Origin: Ditylenchus dipsaci
Lineage: Eukaryota; Nematoda; Chromadorea; Rhabditida; Anguinidae
Assembly: GCA_004194705.1 (NCBI GenBank)
Contig: SADC01001324.1
Coordinates: forward strand, 430,892 to 494,891
Reading direction: 5' to 3'
Length of the DNA stretch: 64,000 bases
Part shown: positions 20,401-31,214 of the stretch, one piece after another
Layout of the letters: each line of letters begins with the position of its first letter
How positions within the stretch are numbered: the first letter of the stretch is position 1
Notes under the pieces: model-generated
Databases searched by the model: none
Seen by the model: the letters and a program-made list of their open reading frames with translations, nothing else
Told to the model about the DNA's origin: nothing
Translations under genes and position numbers: made by a program

Positions 20401-22968
20401 TGATTCAGTAATTTTTTTCAGGATTACTGGTTCATGGCTCATCATGCTGGTATACCTGTTGGGAATATACCCGACGACATCGCTACAACTTCATTGGATA
20501 TTTTCTACGCAAGGCAATTGCAGCTTAGGGTATGTCGTATTATGGATTAAGGTTCTAAATACTCGAAAAATGAAGGACTGTAACTTATCTTCCATTTCCT
20601 ATTTATCGCGCTTTTAGAACCATCTACTTTGGGCTACTGCATCTTCAAACCAGACTTTGGAGGCAAAGAAATTGATGATTTACGCTTAGGCAATGACTGG
20701 GAATCTACTTCGTTTGGGAAGAGTTTCTGCATCTACAACCAAGAAACTTTTGAGGTATTTGCATGCTGTATAAGTTACTTTGGTGTTATTTTGCCAATTT
20801 TTAGACTAAAAACATAGTTGTTGTAAGTTTGTGAATTTTTTATTCCGGTTTTGAATATTTGATAAGTTTTCTTTAGAGTCTTAGTCTTGGGGCTGTTGCC
20901 GTATCGGCTCTACTCCATAACTCTCGCATTATTGAGGCAGAAGGTATGTACAAAAATTTCAATTCTTCGATAATAAATTTGAATTTTTTCAGGAATATCT
21001 GAAGCTGTTTCCTTTACTTCTGGTAACATGAAAATGTCAATTGAAGATGCCATGTCACACCGTTTGGCGCTGACCAATTATGATGAGGCAGCTGCATCAA
21101 GTGGATCCTTGAAAGTATTAAAAGGTGGACCGGTCTATTTATTCACAGTATTCAATGTTGTGTAATTTTTTAGAAGTTTTCCATGAACTCATCCGAGACA
21201 TTTTTTACGGCAAAAATGAACTGTTTGCTGACTTACTGATTTGTAATATGCACAGGTAATTTAGACTCTGCTTATGTAAACTTTCAACACCTATTATTTT
21301 TAGATGGATTAGAAATCCTGATTCGTTACTATATAACCCTGCTATTTGGTATCTATATTTTTTCAAACGCTGAATCTAAAAATTTTAATTTAGCTCTGCC
21401 GTCTCCATACTAATGCGAAAACTTTGCTTGTTGCTAGTAGCTGAAATTAACCGTTTGGGTGGCAAAGTTATTCATTGCTCATTTACCAAGATTGTGCTTT
21501 CTACAAACCGTTCCAAAATCAATATGGCCAAAGCTTTTGTTGACTCGCTGTATGATTTACTTGTTGTTAATGGTGTTGTAAACAGATCTCATATATTTAG
21601 GATCGTATCGTTGTCGCAGAAATCCACGTTTTCTTCACTCAATATACACATTCACTCTTTTTCCACTATGTTTCTCTGGATCGACTCAGTAAATTTTTTC
21701 CGTCATGCATAACTTTTTCTGCTTCTTTAACCAATTCAAGTGTTTTTAGACAAATTATGCGTTTATAAAATGCAGTGAGAACGAGAGTACTGAGGTATAA
21801 TCTTATTATGCTATTCTACATTTGTATTAAACGTGTTTCTTAGGAGATACCAGTGCGTCTAAATTTTGCGATGGTGAGGTCCATTTCACACGATATTTAT
21901 TTATAGAAATTTCCTTTTGATTGGTGTTATACCTGTTTTTACCCTTTTTGAAATTTTAGTCAGAGGGACTGCCGAAGGAGGGTGGATGCTTGGAATCATT
22001 TTCTAATATCACTATTGGCTATTTGGTCCTGCTCCACAAAAAAGTGTTGCAAGCTGAGGTAACCTTTCACAGTCAAATTCTCTTTGTCAAATTACAATTT
22101 GTTCGTTTCTAGATGTCAGACGAAGAATTCGAGGAATATTGCAACAAAATCCTGATGGACGAGATCGCCCCTAATCTTTTCGAGTTAACTATGAAGCTGA
22201 CTCAGATGCGACAAGAGCTGAATACGCGAGAAGAACTTAGATTGCCTAACTTTCGGAGCTCTGATATACCACTTGACTTTGTGAAGTGTATTTGCAAGGT
22301 TATAAATCGTTATTACCGCCATTATTTTTACATCTTGCTCTTTTCAAGGTGCTCTCAGTGAACCAGCTGATTAGTAAAGACGTAGAAAACCTCAGAACTC
22401 AACTTATGCGTATTCTTCAAGTAGATGATGCTTCTCCTATATCAGTTTGGGTTCCTCCTCCAGTCAGTGTCGTATTTGAGCATGTTTTCTGTAAAAAGTG
22501 CAATCAAGCTGGAGAACTTCACATTTGCGCTAAAGCTGAGATTATTTCTGCTGATAGTTTAATACTCTGTAATAATTTAGCAAACTTTTATTTTTTAAGA
22601 TGAGCCTCTTCCGTTCAACTGTTCGTTGTGCCATGCCAATTTACAGTCTGATCAAATCGAAGAAATGCTCATGGAAAGAACATCTAAAATGGTTTTGTCA
22701 TTCACTCTTCAAGATCTCAAATGTTCTGTTTGTAAGCGGGTAAGGTTGTTACCGACTTTTGAGCAAGGCTTCACTAATACCGTTCTTTTAGATCGGAGTG
22801 AACTATTTGCCCAGTCATTGTCAGGATTGCAATAACAAATTAGAACGCACTATCTCCCTGGAAGCCTTCCGTATGAATATAGTGGTTGTCCGCCGCGTTG
22901 CCAGAAGACATTCTTTGAAAAATCTTCAGTATTATGTAGATGAGATTTGCAAACATAATGGGCTTTGA
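9258..22968 (+). CDS. POLE: DNA polymerase epsilon catalytic subunit
   Basis: This is the catalytic subunit of the leading-strand replicase, a nuclear enzyme with polymerase and 3'-5' proofreading activities. I model 67 exons joined in phase, giving about 2,238 codons after allowing for five single-base indels; animal orthologues are close to 2,200-2,300. The order of domains is normal: N-terminal and exonuclease domains, B-family polymerase, the inactive polymerase-like second half, and two C-terminal zinc/iron-sulphur modules. The start is the first ATG after a strong acceptor and reads MADDDLVSQ. Most introns are 45-60 bases; intron 22 and the intron at 17195-19268 are enlarged by transposons. 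Exon coordinates are given in the four segment entries that follow. Identity is certain; individual splice junctions are by eye. Confidence 0.96.
12599..12838. mobile_element. MITE in POLE intron 22 (AAAGGGCATACCAGC termini)
   Basis: Left end AAAGAGGCATGCCAGCGCGT and right end the near complement ACGCGCTGGTATGCCCTTT. It abuts the next MITE exactly at the TTT|AAAGG junction. Noncoding. Confidence 0.65.
12839..13030. mobile_element. MITE in POLE intron 22 (AAAGGACAACG termini)
   Basis: Arms carry GCGCGCAG near the ends and the CCGCCAATTCAA motif inside. The centre is a palindrome around TACTCTTTCGAATCATTCGA. It belongs to the TTTAAAGG family. Confidence 0.65.
14606..14841. mobile_element. TTTAAAGG-family MITE in POLE intron 33
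   Basis: Left AAAGGGCCATTCCCGTCTCC; right GCCGTGGCCCTT. The inner arms share CCGCCAATTG and the TAATTCTAGGCCTTGTTTTG-type segment with other family members (for example 27445-27682). Confidence 0.65.
14944..17194 (+). other. POLE: POLE exons 34-47: thumb and start of the inactive second half
   Basis: Exons: 14944-14969, 15021-15166, 15214-15263, 15315-15395, 15453-15494, 15547-15662, 15718-15830, 15884-15957, 16002-16084, 16131-16445, 16497-16740, 16784-17007, 17057-17070, 17135-17194. Recognisable segments include [20 protein letters not shown] and [13 protein letters not shown]. Exon 46 is only 14 bases but is needed to give the conserved NEFNAE segment. The 15263/15315 junction (GC donor) lacks one base, and exon 44 has one extra T near 16582-16587. 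Confidence 0.85.
17269..17450. mobile_element. Pogo/Tc1-like MITE in a POLE intron
   Basis: Left end CAGTCGAGTCTCGATTTAAC after TA, right end the complement ending ACTCGACTCTA. Internal units of GGTACGTTAAATCGAGGG repeat. The CAGTCGA termini and TA flanks suggest the Tc1/mariner-pogo group. Confidence 0.6.
17690..18450. mobile_element. Foldback element with ATTCTGGCA arrays
   Basis: The left end reads ACACCTACATTCTGCCAGG and the right end complements it (CAGAATATAGGTGT). Several ATTCTGGCA units lie inside both ends (17697-17800, 18405-18445). The interior holds degenerate CCACCTGG units. Confidence 0.6.
18745..18815 (-). other. tRNA-like sequence (pol III box A and B)
   Basis: On the minus strand a box-A-like TGGCGCAAGACTGG is followed by a box-B-like GAGTTCGATTGC at tRNA spacing. 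A T-arm of 4 bp with an 8-base loop can be drawn, but acceptor and anticodon stems are poor. It is probably a decayed tRNA or a tRNA-derived SINE head; it adjoins a repeat. Confidence 0.3.
18800..18945. repeat. CAACCGGTTGAT repeat, short copy
   Basis: Units of ATCAACCGGTTGATGTGGCG type, ending TTGATAAAATTCAGGCGTG. The same arrangement, longer, lies in the leader of the LTR element at 30612-31051 and ends in a nearly identical sequence. Confidence 0.65.
19269..22968 (+). other. POLE: POLE exons 48-67: C-terminal half with zinc/Fe-S modules
   Basis: Exons: 19269-19326, 19393-19469, 19503-19655, 19714-19954, 20252-20341, 20422-20529, 20618-20754, 20805-20822, 20877-20943, 20993-21124, 21174-21255, 21304-21348, 21394-21688, 21750-21794, 21844-21873, 21960-22058, 22113-22298, 22349-22556, 22600-22739, 22792-22968. 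The two cysteine modules are [14 protein letters not shown] with CSLCHA, then LKCSVCKR with HCQDCN. The acidic linker found in vertebrates is shortened. One-base gaps occur at about 19277-19280 and 20656-20658. The frame ends at TGA 22966-22968. Confidence 0.9.
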
Positions 22969-24153
22969 CTCTGTAAAACTTTTTGACAATTGTTTTGTCT
23001 AATGGTCTAACTAAAAGCGGGTTCACGTTGAAGTGAAGTTTGTTTTAGAAATTATTGATTGTAATGTTGTGCGAATTTCGCAACCTTGATAAATTGTTGT
23101 CGCTATGGTTTTGTCCAATTGCCTAGTTTTTATTGCACTCACTAAAATGACCGAAGTATGATGTAAAGGGTGCTTCAAGAAATTTTGCCTTTTTCAAATG
23201 GTTAAAATTATTTTCCATTTTCGTTTTTCAAAATTCTGTTTTTGCCTATCGATTATTCTCGCCGACAATATTTTTGGTAAATAATGTGAAAACCACGATT
23301 CCGCTCAGTCTATTCTGCGGTTTTGGCTTTGATTATCTAGAGGTTTAGTACTCATTGCGCGCAACTCACTTTTTCTCGAAGTTTCCTAATGAAAACTACT
23401 GTATCTTATTCAGAAGCGTGCCCTAAATACGGTTTATATTACCAAAATACTAAAACCAAGAGAAAGAATCCAAACACGTCACGACGCTGCTGAGTACTAA
23501 GTAAGTGTTCCAAGGGTCGCTAGCCTATAAAGCAAGTCAGATAAATTCATTTAATTCATACTTTTATCTTTTTTTAACACTTTTAAGCGATGTTGCAATA
23601 AAAAATCTTTCATCAGAAACTAGAATCAGGGCTACCGTGTGGTGTTTAGGTGGTGTTTTCATTTTTAGAAAAAGGTTGAAAAATTGAGAGACATAATCTG
23701 TAATTTTGTAGGTTTTTGTGGCACGCCGTTTTTTCAACTTTTTTTCCACCGGACATGTTATATTCCATTTGACGTCAAATTTATTACTGAGCAATATCTC
23801 AATTGTCGATAACGATTTATGCTAAAAATTTTGGGTTATGGCTTTTTAAAGTGAAGTAATTTTTTTCAAAATAAAAGATGACCTCGTTCACTAAAATACA
23901 AAGAAGTGGTCTGTTTTGTGAATGCTTATATGCGTATTTGTGCTCATTCTGCTCGGCTTGAATAGCTCGAGGCTTGAGTAGAGGTTGAGGTCGAAGTCGA
24001 TGTGTTCTCACATGTCGAGTATAGGTGCAAGTCGAGGTACAGGCGGCGGTCGAGGTGTTTTTACAATGAAATTTTGCCTGTTTTCGTTTTACAAAGTAAA
24101 TGTGTATTTTTATTAGTTACGTGGCTTATTCTTTATTTTTTATTTATATATTT
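22969..24153. other. Intergenic region downstream of POLE
   Basis: No gene is recognised. 23935-24060 is a loose repeat of GGTCGAGGT-like units. Scattered poly-T runs could include the POLE polyadenylation region; I see no single decisive AATAAA. Confidence 0.35.
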
Positions 24154-24350
24154 AAAGGACCACAGCCGTCGCCGACAACAAGAATTTCAAATGTTTGAAT
24201 TTGCGTGGGACAGTTCTCTTTTGTCTCGCATTGTACTCTTTTAACTCGCTTCGAATGACTCAAAAGAGTACAATGAAAGACGAAAGAAAGCTGTTCCGCG
24301 CGTATTCAAACATTTGAAATTCTCGTTGTCGGTGACGGCTATGGTCCTTT
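24154..24350. mobile_element. TTTAAAGG-family MITE
   Basis: Left AAAGGACCACAGCCGTCGCC, right the complement ending ATGGTCCTTT. The centre carries the TACTCTTTT..AAAAGAGTACA palindrome shared with 12839-13030 and 37856-37905. Confidence 0.7.
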
Positions 24351-24394
24351 AAGGGGTAGAATGGCCTAGGGGCGCTTGGTGCTTTCTGTTATGG

Positions 24395-24910
24395 CTTGTT
24401 CACGTTGTTAGAGTTAGAGTTCGGGATTTCGGTTACGTGAACACCTCTGATCCTAACTCGAACTCTACCTCTAACTCGAGGGTGTTCACGTACATCGAGT
24501 TAGAGTTCGAGGTTGAACTTCAAGGAGTTGATGCATACCGTATATTCTCTAATAATCCCCCACTCCTCATTTTTCGACTAGGATTTCAGAGTTAAGACCA
24601 CTTTTGATTGAAAATTTCCGGATTTTTCGAGGGTTGAAAAATAATCCCCCATGGAGGATTAATAGAGAATATACGGTATAACTTGGATTCCCTTGTAGCA
24701 AATCCCCACAGAACTAACTTTTAGTGGCTTTAGACGGCTTTGGGGTGAGATTGTGAGCTATCTAAGCTATATACATGAAAATTTTCAAGCTCGACCTCGG
24801 ACTCTAACTCGACGTACGTGAACACCATCGAGTTAGAGTTAGAGTTAGAGCTCGGGTTTTTGAGTACATGAACACCTCTTACCACAACTCTAACTGGGAG
24901 GGGCCGTTCC
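24395..24910. repeat. TAACTCGA-type foldbacks and a CCGTATATTCTCT MITE
   Basis: 24395-24535 and 24780-24905 are inverted segments built from GAGTTAGAGTTCG and GTTCACG units; a related fragment is at 58975-59035. Between them, 24536-24678 is a MITE with ends TACCGTATATTCTCTAATAA and complement. Similar termini occur at 46938-47190 and 57747-57882. Confidence 0.55.
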
Positions 24911-24954
24911 GTATTCGCGTTTCGCGCATTTGACAAAACTCGTATTCGCAAAAC

Positions 24955-26826
24955 TTGAAGAATCCCAGCCTTATCGCAGAAGGTTGCCATTCGATGTCGA
25001 TGTCAAATGGCACAATTCGCAGCGCAAGGACCGGTCAAAGATCGAGTATGAAGGCATCTTTACCGTTACAATGCGCTGAGGAGAATCTCCCGCTCTACAA
25101 CTTCTACATTTGCGATCAAGAGGGGTGCACCGCCCGGCTGTGGATTGTGCGAGCGACTAGCAAGCTTCGGTTCGAAATCGGAGAGCATACGTGCGAGGAT
25201 CAACCGTGGAGAGTGAGCATTGCGGATGTGCGGGACAAGCAGGATGCTCTTATGAAAGCAAACATTGACACAGTAGTGATTTTATCTAAGTCTTATATGC
25301 ATCCATTATTAATAACATGTTTAGTCGGACAGTAAGGTGGTGGAGCGCTCATTAGAAGGTCTCAGTGGTGTACAAAAGTTGCACACTCCACGAAGGAATA
25401 GCATGATGGTGACAGCTAACAAGCGAAGGAGGAAGGATCTCAATCCGCCTGTGGATCCAAAAGACTTTTGATTTGTAGCCATCCCAGACTCGTTTAAGAA
25501 TTTCGCCGATGATAGCCGATTTTTACTCTTCGATTCAGGGCATTTGGATTCGAAGGTACTATTATGAGATTGAGACTAATTGAGATTTGTGATCGTATAA
25601 TCTGTTTAGCGAATGATTATCTGGGGAGATGGAAGCTTAGACGTTCGGCATGTGGCAGTTGTATTTGGAGACGGTACATTCTGTTCTTGCGCACTTAAAC
25701 ATCAAAAGGGGTACGAAAAAAAGATGTTCATGCAGAAAACAAAAATCTTTTCTACCACCATTCTCGTAAAATCATCGCGTCTAGTTGTTCTTTTCAATGG
25801 CAGAGCGGGAGAGGTTGGTGTATCCTGAAAATGGCGAGCAATATGTCCATCGTGTTCGTTTCCCGTTTATACACGCTCAGCTTGCTTCAAAGGACAAGGA
25901 AAGTTACAAGAGTCTTTTCGAGAAAATTATAGAGGCATTAAATAATTGTGTATGTGTTGCCTTTGCTTTTCTTTGTTCTTAGATCTTCCCTGGATTACGC
26001 CCAACACATTACAAGGGGATTACGAAAGAGCTCCAATGAACGCAGCGGAAGTGGTTTGACCAGGGATCAAAACCGAAAAGGACTCTTTCCATCTACACCA
26101 AGCACTGTGCACCAAGCAAGTTGGAGCCAACAAAGACAGGGACATCTACAGGACAAATTTACATTTCCATCACCAGGTGCCTTTTACTTTTGTGATTTAT
26201 TTGTAAAAATTGTTCATCATGATTTGGGTTCGCCTCCTTCTCACACCGATTTACGCTCCGGTTCAATACAGAAGCACACTCTTTCACGATTGGATTAAGC
26301 CAATTAAGCCTTCAATCTGACAATGTGGCCACTTTTTCGACTATCCCTCGCTATGTGGAATATATCTAGAAAAACTTTATCGGTGGGTGTTTTTTTATCG
26401 TTCGATATCCTCTATGTTCATCCTTAAATATGTACAGGAATCCTTGGGCCAGATGGTACTTTGCTCACTCGACCGCTCTTTGCCTACTCTATTGCGGACA
26501 CGTACACGCCGACTATAGAGAGGCGGGCCAGAGACAACAACATAATGTAGTCAAACAACAAGAAGCTCAAGCGATTGCTCGGAAACAAGCCAGGAGAATG
26601 GTGGATGGCGAGGCACCTTCGCGAAGCTTATGACAGCAATTACCGTCTTCAGTATATTGTAAGATTTGAGTAGATGATGGGTTTAATTTCTACGTCTTTT
26701 TTTAGCAATTCGTTGCGGGTCAAGTGGAGTCGAGGACGGCAAAGAGCATCAGGATCGACAAAAGAATTTTCGCACAGGTGCAAGAATTCACACAGGTCCT
26801 TGCCGGTCGAAAGCCAATAATAGAGT
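24955..26826 (+). pseudogene. Decayed FLYWCH/MULE transposase gene
   Basis: Fragments in several frames follow the order of a Mutator-like transposase: a FLYWCH-like finger (YICDQEGCTARLWIV then GEHTCED) near 25105-25200, the first catalytic region (VVFGDGTF) near 25660, a segment YVHRVRFPFIHAQLASKDKE near 25840-25900, a second-Asp region (DYERAPMNAAEVV) near 26020, a histidine pair near 26150, and a tail ending AGRKPIIE near 26820. At least one in-frame TAG interrupts the reading near 26550, and frames shift between segments. I found no terminal inverted repeats. It could be a dead transposon or an incompletely modelled multi-exon gene. Confidence 0.55.
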
Positions 26827-26997
26827 AGGCTGATGGAATGGTTGCCGAATTCTAGCCAAAGAAAAGAATGCTGTTAACAATTTATGTTCGATCGCCAGTT
26901 GTTCATGTTGTGTTGATTGAAGAGAAATGAAGTAAAAGCAAAACCACAGTTAGGGTGAGTAGATTTTAAAGACAATAAGGCTTAAAACTTGGACATA

Positions 26998-27084
26998 CAG
27001 TCGAGTGTCGATATAGTGGCACCCCTCGGGACTGACCATTAGGTGCCAATATATCGAGGGTGTCACTATATCGAGACTCGACTG
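26998..27084. mobile_element. 87-bp pogo-like MITE with TA duplication
   Basis: The ends are CAGTCGAGTGTCGATATAGT and complement, flanked by TA on both sides (26996-26997, 27085-27086). Terminal repeats make up most of the element. No coding capacity. Confidence 0.8.
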
Positions 27085-27444
27085 TATTGGGATGTTGCTT
27101 TGTGACGGCGTGTTTAACACATACAAACAAGCAAATTTTGGCGCTACTCGGTTATTAGAGTTATTAGAAATACGGTATAGCGTATTTTCTCAAATCAATC
27201 GAACCCCCTTAATGAATCGACCCCTGGAGATATATTGAAAAATAAACCGACCGTTAGTGTTGTTTTATTTGCTTTTTTACTCGCTATATAATTTAACACT
27301 CATGATTGATTAACATTGTTCACCGTATGAATCTAAAAACATTTTAGATGAGCGGTATTTAGAAGATCGGACTTGTCACGGAACAACTATCGATTACTTA
27401 CCCTCAATAATTTTTTTAAATTTTATCAAAAATCGTCAATAATT

Positions 27445-27682
27445 AAAGGACCATGGTTTTTGCGCGCAGCGGTTGTCCCCCGCCATTTCAATTTTTTTTT
27501 CCGAATCATTGGGCTCCTGTACAATTTTTCAACTTAGTTTCAAATAAAATTGTGGCTAAAATTAAATTCTAGGCCTGTTTTGTTAGAAACCGAGTCGAAA
27601 AATCCGTATATAACTGCAATGATTAGGAAAAAAAAATTGAACTGGCGGGTGACAACCGCTGCGCGCAAAAAGCACGGTCCTT
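27445..27682. mobile_element. TTTAAAGG-family MITE
   Basis: Left AAAGGACCATGGTTTTTGCG and right complement ending CACGGTCCTT. Inner arms share ATTCTAGGCCTGTTTTGTTA with the family. Confidence 0.75.
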
Positions 27683-28171
27683 CATAAAAACTTTTTCAAA
27701 GTTTCTTACACCGGAATCTTGTCCTAAATCCGAACCCATCAAGATCAAATCAAACTGAATTTCATGAGCTGAGATATTCACAGGAGTAAGTAAATGGTGC
27801 GAAATTTCTGACTTACCTACTAAAAATTGATATATCTCAACTAATAATTTTTTTTTTCATTTATCTTACGAATTCAGATTTACGACAAGAATTTAGTAAT
27901 AAGGGATGCTTTCCGAAAACTTTTGCCTTGAAAAATAACTTATTTTGAGAAAGTTAAATGAAAAAATTACTGGGCCCAGTAATCGATACTTTACCTTTTC
28001 ACGAAACTATTGGTCGCAGAAGCAAAATGTGATAGGTGTGAAAAACGACCAAGATTTGAATGGCACTACAAAAGATCTTTTTACGCACGCAAAACACTCA
28101 CGAAGTATTTTCTAAAAAGTCAAAAACTATTGAAGAAAAGCAGCAGTCGAAAAAGAACATTTTTGACTTTA
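27683..28171. other. AT-rich intergenic stretch
   Basis: A weak inverted repeat runs from about 27780 to 27990 (TTACTCCTGTG-type and AAATAACTTATTTT segments). No gene or named repeat is recognised. Confidence 0.3.
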
Positions 28172-28176
28172 ACTAG

Positions 28177-28339
28177 TGTTGAGACCTAGCGGAGCTTATT
28201 GAGAGACGAGAGACAGACGACTTTTTAATAGCTTTATTCGGACACAAACTGATCTGGAACACAGACGTTCAGACCTTATATACTAACAACACAATACAAT
28301 CATTGCGAGACAAATAGTGATTTATATCACTACCCAACA
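28177..28339 (-). repeat. 3' LTR (minus-strand element)
   Basis: 163 bp, TG...CA bounded on the element strand. It differs from the partner LTR at about four bases. Confidence 0.92.
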
Positions 28340-28349
28340 CCTCCCCCTT

Positions 28350-29490
28350 TAGATAACCCGGGGAGGCACACAAGAGATCTTATTTGATAGGAGGCTCTTC
28401 ATTGTAGATTTTCTTTCCACTTGGCTGCAACAGCATTCTTGGCTTCCTGATCCTTGTTGAGCGCCGGACTGATTGAGGAAGCACCAGATCCACCACAGGA
28501 GTTTTGCACCATCAAGAAGGAGAGCGAACAGTAGACAAGGGAGAAAGCGGAGCCAACAGGACATCTTCGAGCTCATCCACCAGAGATTCATTGAGAGCTG
28601 TTTCTTGCACTGGAACGGCAGGCTGTGGACGACTGAATGCAGTAATTCCCAAATCCAAAGAATCTTCCATTAGCGATAGGCGACAAATCGAAGCAGGCGC
28701 TGAAAGCTTACGACCAAAGAATGCTTCAGCTGGGGACTTGCCATCTGGAGTTGCAGAACACGGAGCGTTTCTGTAGCACACAATGAGCTTGTCGATAGCC
28801 TTCTGTCCGATCCCTTCCCTCTTGATTTTGTTGATAGCTCTTTTGAAGGTGTCTACAAAGCTTTCTGCTTGGCCATCAGACTGCGAAAGTTGCGGCGAAG
28901 CGTAGATTTGCTGGATCTCACTTGCTTCACAGAACTAACGAAAGGCTTGGCACGAGAGAAGAACGCTACATTTGATCACCAGCTCTTCGGGAAGGCCCAG
29001 ACGACTGAAGAGAAGCTTTAACTTTTCCATAAGTGCTGCCGAGGATCTTGACTGCATAAGAAAGACTTCTGGATACTTGGAGAACTGATCTATCACGATA
29101 AGGAAGAGCTGACCATAGACTGAGCTAACTAGATCCACATTCACACGCTGCCACGGCTTCACTGGAACAGAGCAGGGCTGGAGAGGCTTATTGACAGAAG
29201 ATTCGGCTTGCTGGGCACACTCACTGCATAGAGCGACTCGGAGTTCAATTGCTGATGAATTGCTGGGATCACTACACGATTGTTGAGCAAGACACAGCTT
29301 TGGACCACTGAGAGATTAAGGCGCCGGTTGTAGAATTCACTGCACTTTCCAGACTGTGCAGACTTTGGCCACCCATTTGAGATGAACTGTTTCACTTGAC
29401 AGAGAATTGGATCTGCTTCCACTGACTTGACTAGCTCAATGAACGGTATTGGCAGATTGCTGATACTTTCAGAAGCTTCACGGCTGAACA
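28350..29490 (-). pseudogene. Integrase remnant of the LTR element
   Basis: On the minus strand the integrase zinc-binding region survives only as its second half (ALCSECAQQAESS), followed by the start of the core domain (PWQRVNVDLVSS..FLIVIDQFSKYPE) and, further on, the segment YRNAPCSATPDGKSPAEAFFG typical of Gypsy integrases. Stops and frame changes occur near 28935 and 29160. The segment upstream of the zinc finger is joined directly to Gag, so protease, RT and RNase H are deleted. Integrase joins cDNA to host DNA; this copy is not functional. Confidence 0.8.
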
Positions 29491-29526
29491 CTTCTTGGCA
29501 GATTTCAAGAGCACCGATGACGACTT

Positions 29527-30594
29527 CTTCATCGTCGCTTCACGATTCGATTGACTGAGCATCGTCTTCTTGAGCAACTTCTTCTTGACTGTTTGGGATC
29601 ACCAAGGTGTTGATTCTGACATGCTTTGACTGCTGGAACTTCTGGAAACCAGCGCATTGGCTCTTGAGAAGACCCACCATGTTGCACTGATGACACTTCA
29701 TAGCTTTGGCACCACATTCATCCGACCAGGGCATTTGACAACATCGGAAACAGGCTTGACTCGGAGGAGCTTTTTTCTGACCCACATGATTGATTACATA
29801 ACAGGATGGCACTTCTTTCCTTTCCAGATGCTTTGCTTCGGAAATTGAGGAGAGGTAGGCTGAGACTTCTTCCACAATTTCGTCGAACTTGACCGCCTCA
29901 CCTTTTTCACTGAGACGCTGAAGAAGGCGGGTTCTGAGCACAGCATCACCATTTGACTTGAGGCCAAGAAGCAGGAGTAGGCAGTTGAATTCTTCTTCTT
30001 TGAGCGCACTGAATTTGAACGAGCGGAGCTGACCCTTGAGACGGTTGACGAAGTGCCGGAATTCTTCACCATCATCCTTGACCAGACGAAGGCATTCATA
30101 GCGATCCGACCAAAGAGTTTTGAAAGGCTACTGACCGTTTCCTCGAGATTGAAATCCACCACATCTCTTGGCAGGCAGCTCTTTCTGTACTCGGAAAAAG
30201 CTTCGGACGATAGCTTGGTCATGAAGAGCTTCACCTTGCAGGAATCCACCTTATTTGGAGCTGTGCAGTCGAGAGAGAACTTGAAGCGGGCCATCCAATT
30301 CTCGAACTTGCTTGGGTCACTGTCGTCAGCTGAAAAGATTTCCATGTCCGGCAATTGAGGCAGAGTTAAGACCACGGCTAAGGCTTGCTGAGCATTGTCG
30401 CCTCCACCACCATTCTGCTGCTGCTGTTGGAAGAGAGCCATCATTTGAGCCATAGCTGATTGCTGTTGAGCCACCACTTCTTGCTGCCTAGCCATCGCTT
30501 CTTGATGCTGCTGTTGCTGAAGCTGCTGCTGAGCCATCGCTGCTTGTTGTTGCTGTTGCACAGCCATAAACTGTTGAAAGTGGTCCACATCCAT
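29527..30594 (-). pseudogene. Gag remnant of the LTR element
   Basis: The likely start is ATG at 30594 (MDVDHFQQFMAVQQQQ), followed by a glutamine-rich stretch, then a retrotransposon capsid-like segment (ADDSDPSKFENWMARFKFSL). Two cysteine clusters, CFRCC..C and CHQCNMVGLLKSQC, sit near the end; they resemble CCHC knuckles with the histidine replaced. One base is missing in or near CAAAAC at about 30120, shifting the frame. Gag would form the particle around element RNA. Confidence 0.8.
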
Positions 30595-30611
30595 TGCGAG
30601 TACGCCGCTGT

Positions 30612-31051
30612 TCAGCAGTCTTGGCCAGTCAACCGGCGTTATCAACCGGTTTATTCGCCGGTGGGCCACCGGTTGATCACCTTTCTCAACCGGTTGATCA
30701 ACCGAAAATCAATCAACCGGTGGATGGTGGATGTGGCGGTTGATTGCCGAAAATTGCCAATCAACCGGTTGATCAACCGGAAATCAATCAACCGGTTGAT
30801 GGTGGACGTGGCGGTTGATCACCGGAATTTTCTATCAACCGTGGGAAAAAATCGAAAATTTGACCAAAATAACCTACTTACTGACCATTTGATCAACCGG
30901 TTGATCAACCAAGGACCAATCAACCGGTTGATGGTGGATGTGGCGGTTGATAAGCGAAAAATCCTGATCAACCGGTTGATCAACCAGAAAACAATCAACC
31001 GGTTGATGGTGGATGTGGCGGTTGATAAAATCCAGGCGTGCCCAACACTGC
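30612..31051. repeat. CAACCGGTTGAT-array MITE in the LTR-element leader
   Basis: The ends resemble each other inverted: CAGCAGTCTTGGCCAGTC on the left, and the complement of CAGCAGTGTTGGGCACGC on the right. Inside, units of AATCAACCGGTTGATGGTGG alternate with GGATGTGGCGGTTGAT. It lies where the primer-binding site and 5' leader should be. A shorter relative is in a POLE intron (18800-18945). Confidence 0.65.
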
Positions 31052-31214
31052 TGTTGAGTCCTAGCGGAGCTTATTGAGAGACGAGAGACAGACGACTTCT
31101 TAATAGCTTTATTCGGACACAAACTGATCTAGAACACAGACGTTCAGACCTTATATACTAACAACACGATACAATCATTGCGAGACAAATAGTGATTTAT
31201 ATCACTACCCAACA
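31052..31214 (-). repeat. 5' LTR (minus-strand element)
   Basis: 163 bp, same ends as the partner at 28177-28339. It would contain the element promoter. Confidence 0.92.

Larger units (their letters stand above)
28177..31214 (-). mobile_element. LTR retrotransposon (Gypsy-like), deleted for protease and RT
   Basis: Two 163-bp LTRs beginning TGTTGGGT and ending CTCAACA on the minus strand flank 2.7 kb. A perfect 5-bp duplication ACTAG lies outside (28172-28176, 31215-31219). A purine tract AAAGGGGGAGG abuts the downstream LTR (28340-28350). The interior encodes Gag and integrase remnants but no protease, reverse transcriptase or RNase H, so it would need a helper. The LTRs differ at about 4 of 163 positions by eye, suggesting a fairly recent insertion. 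The primer-binding site cannot be identified because a repeat sits next to the upstream LTR. Confidence 0.92.
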
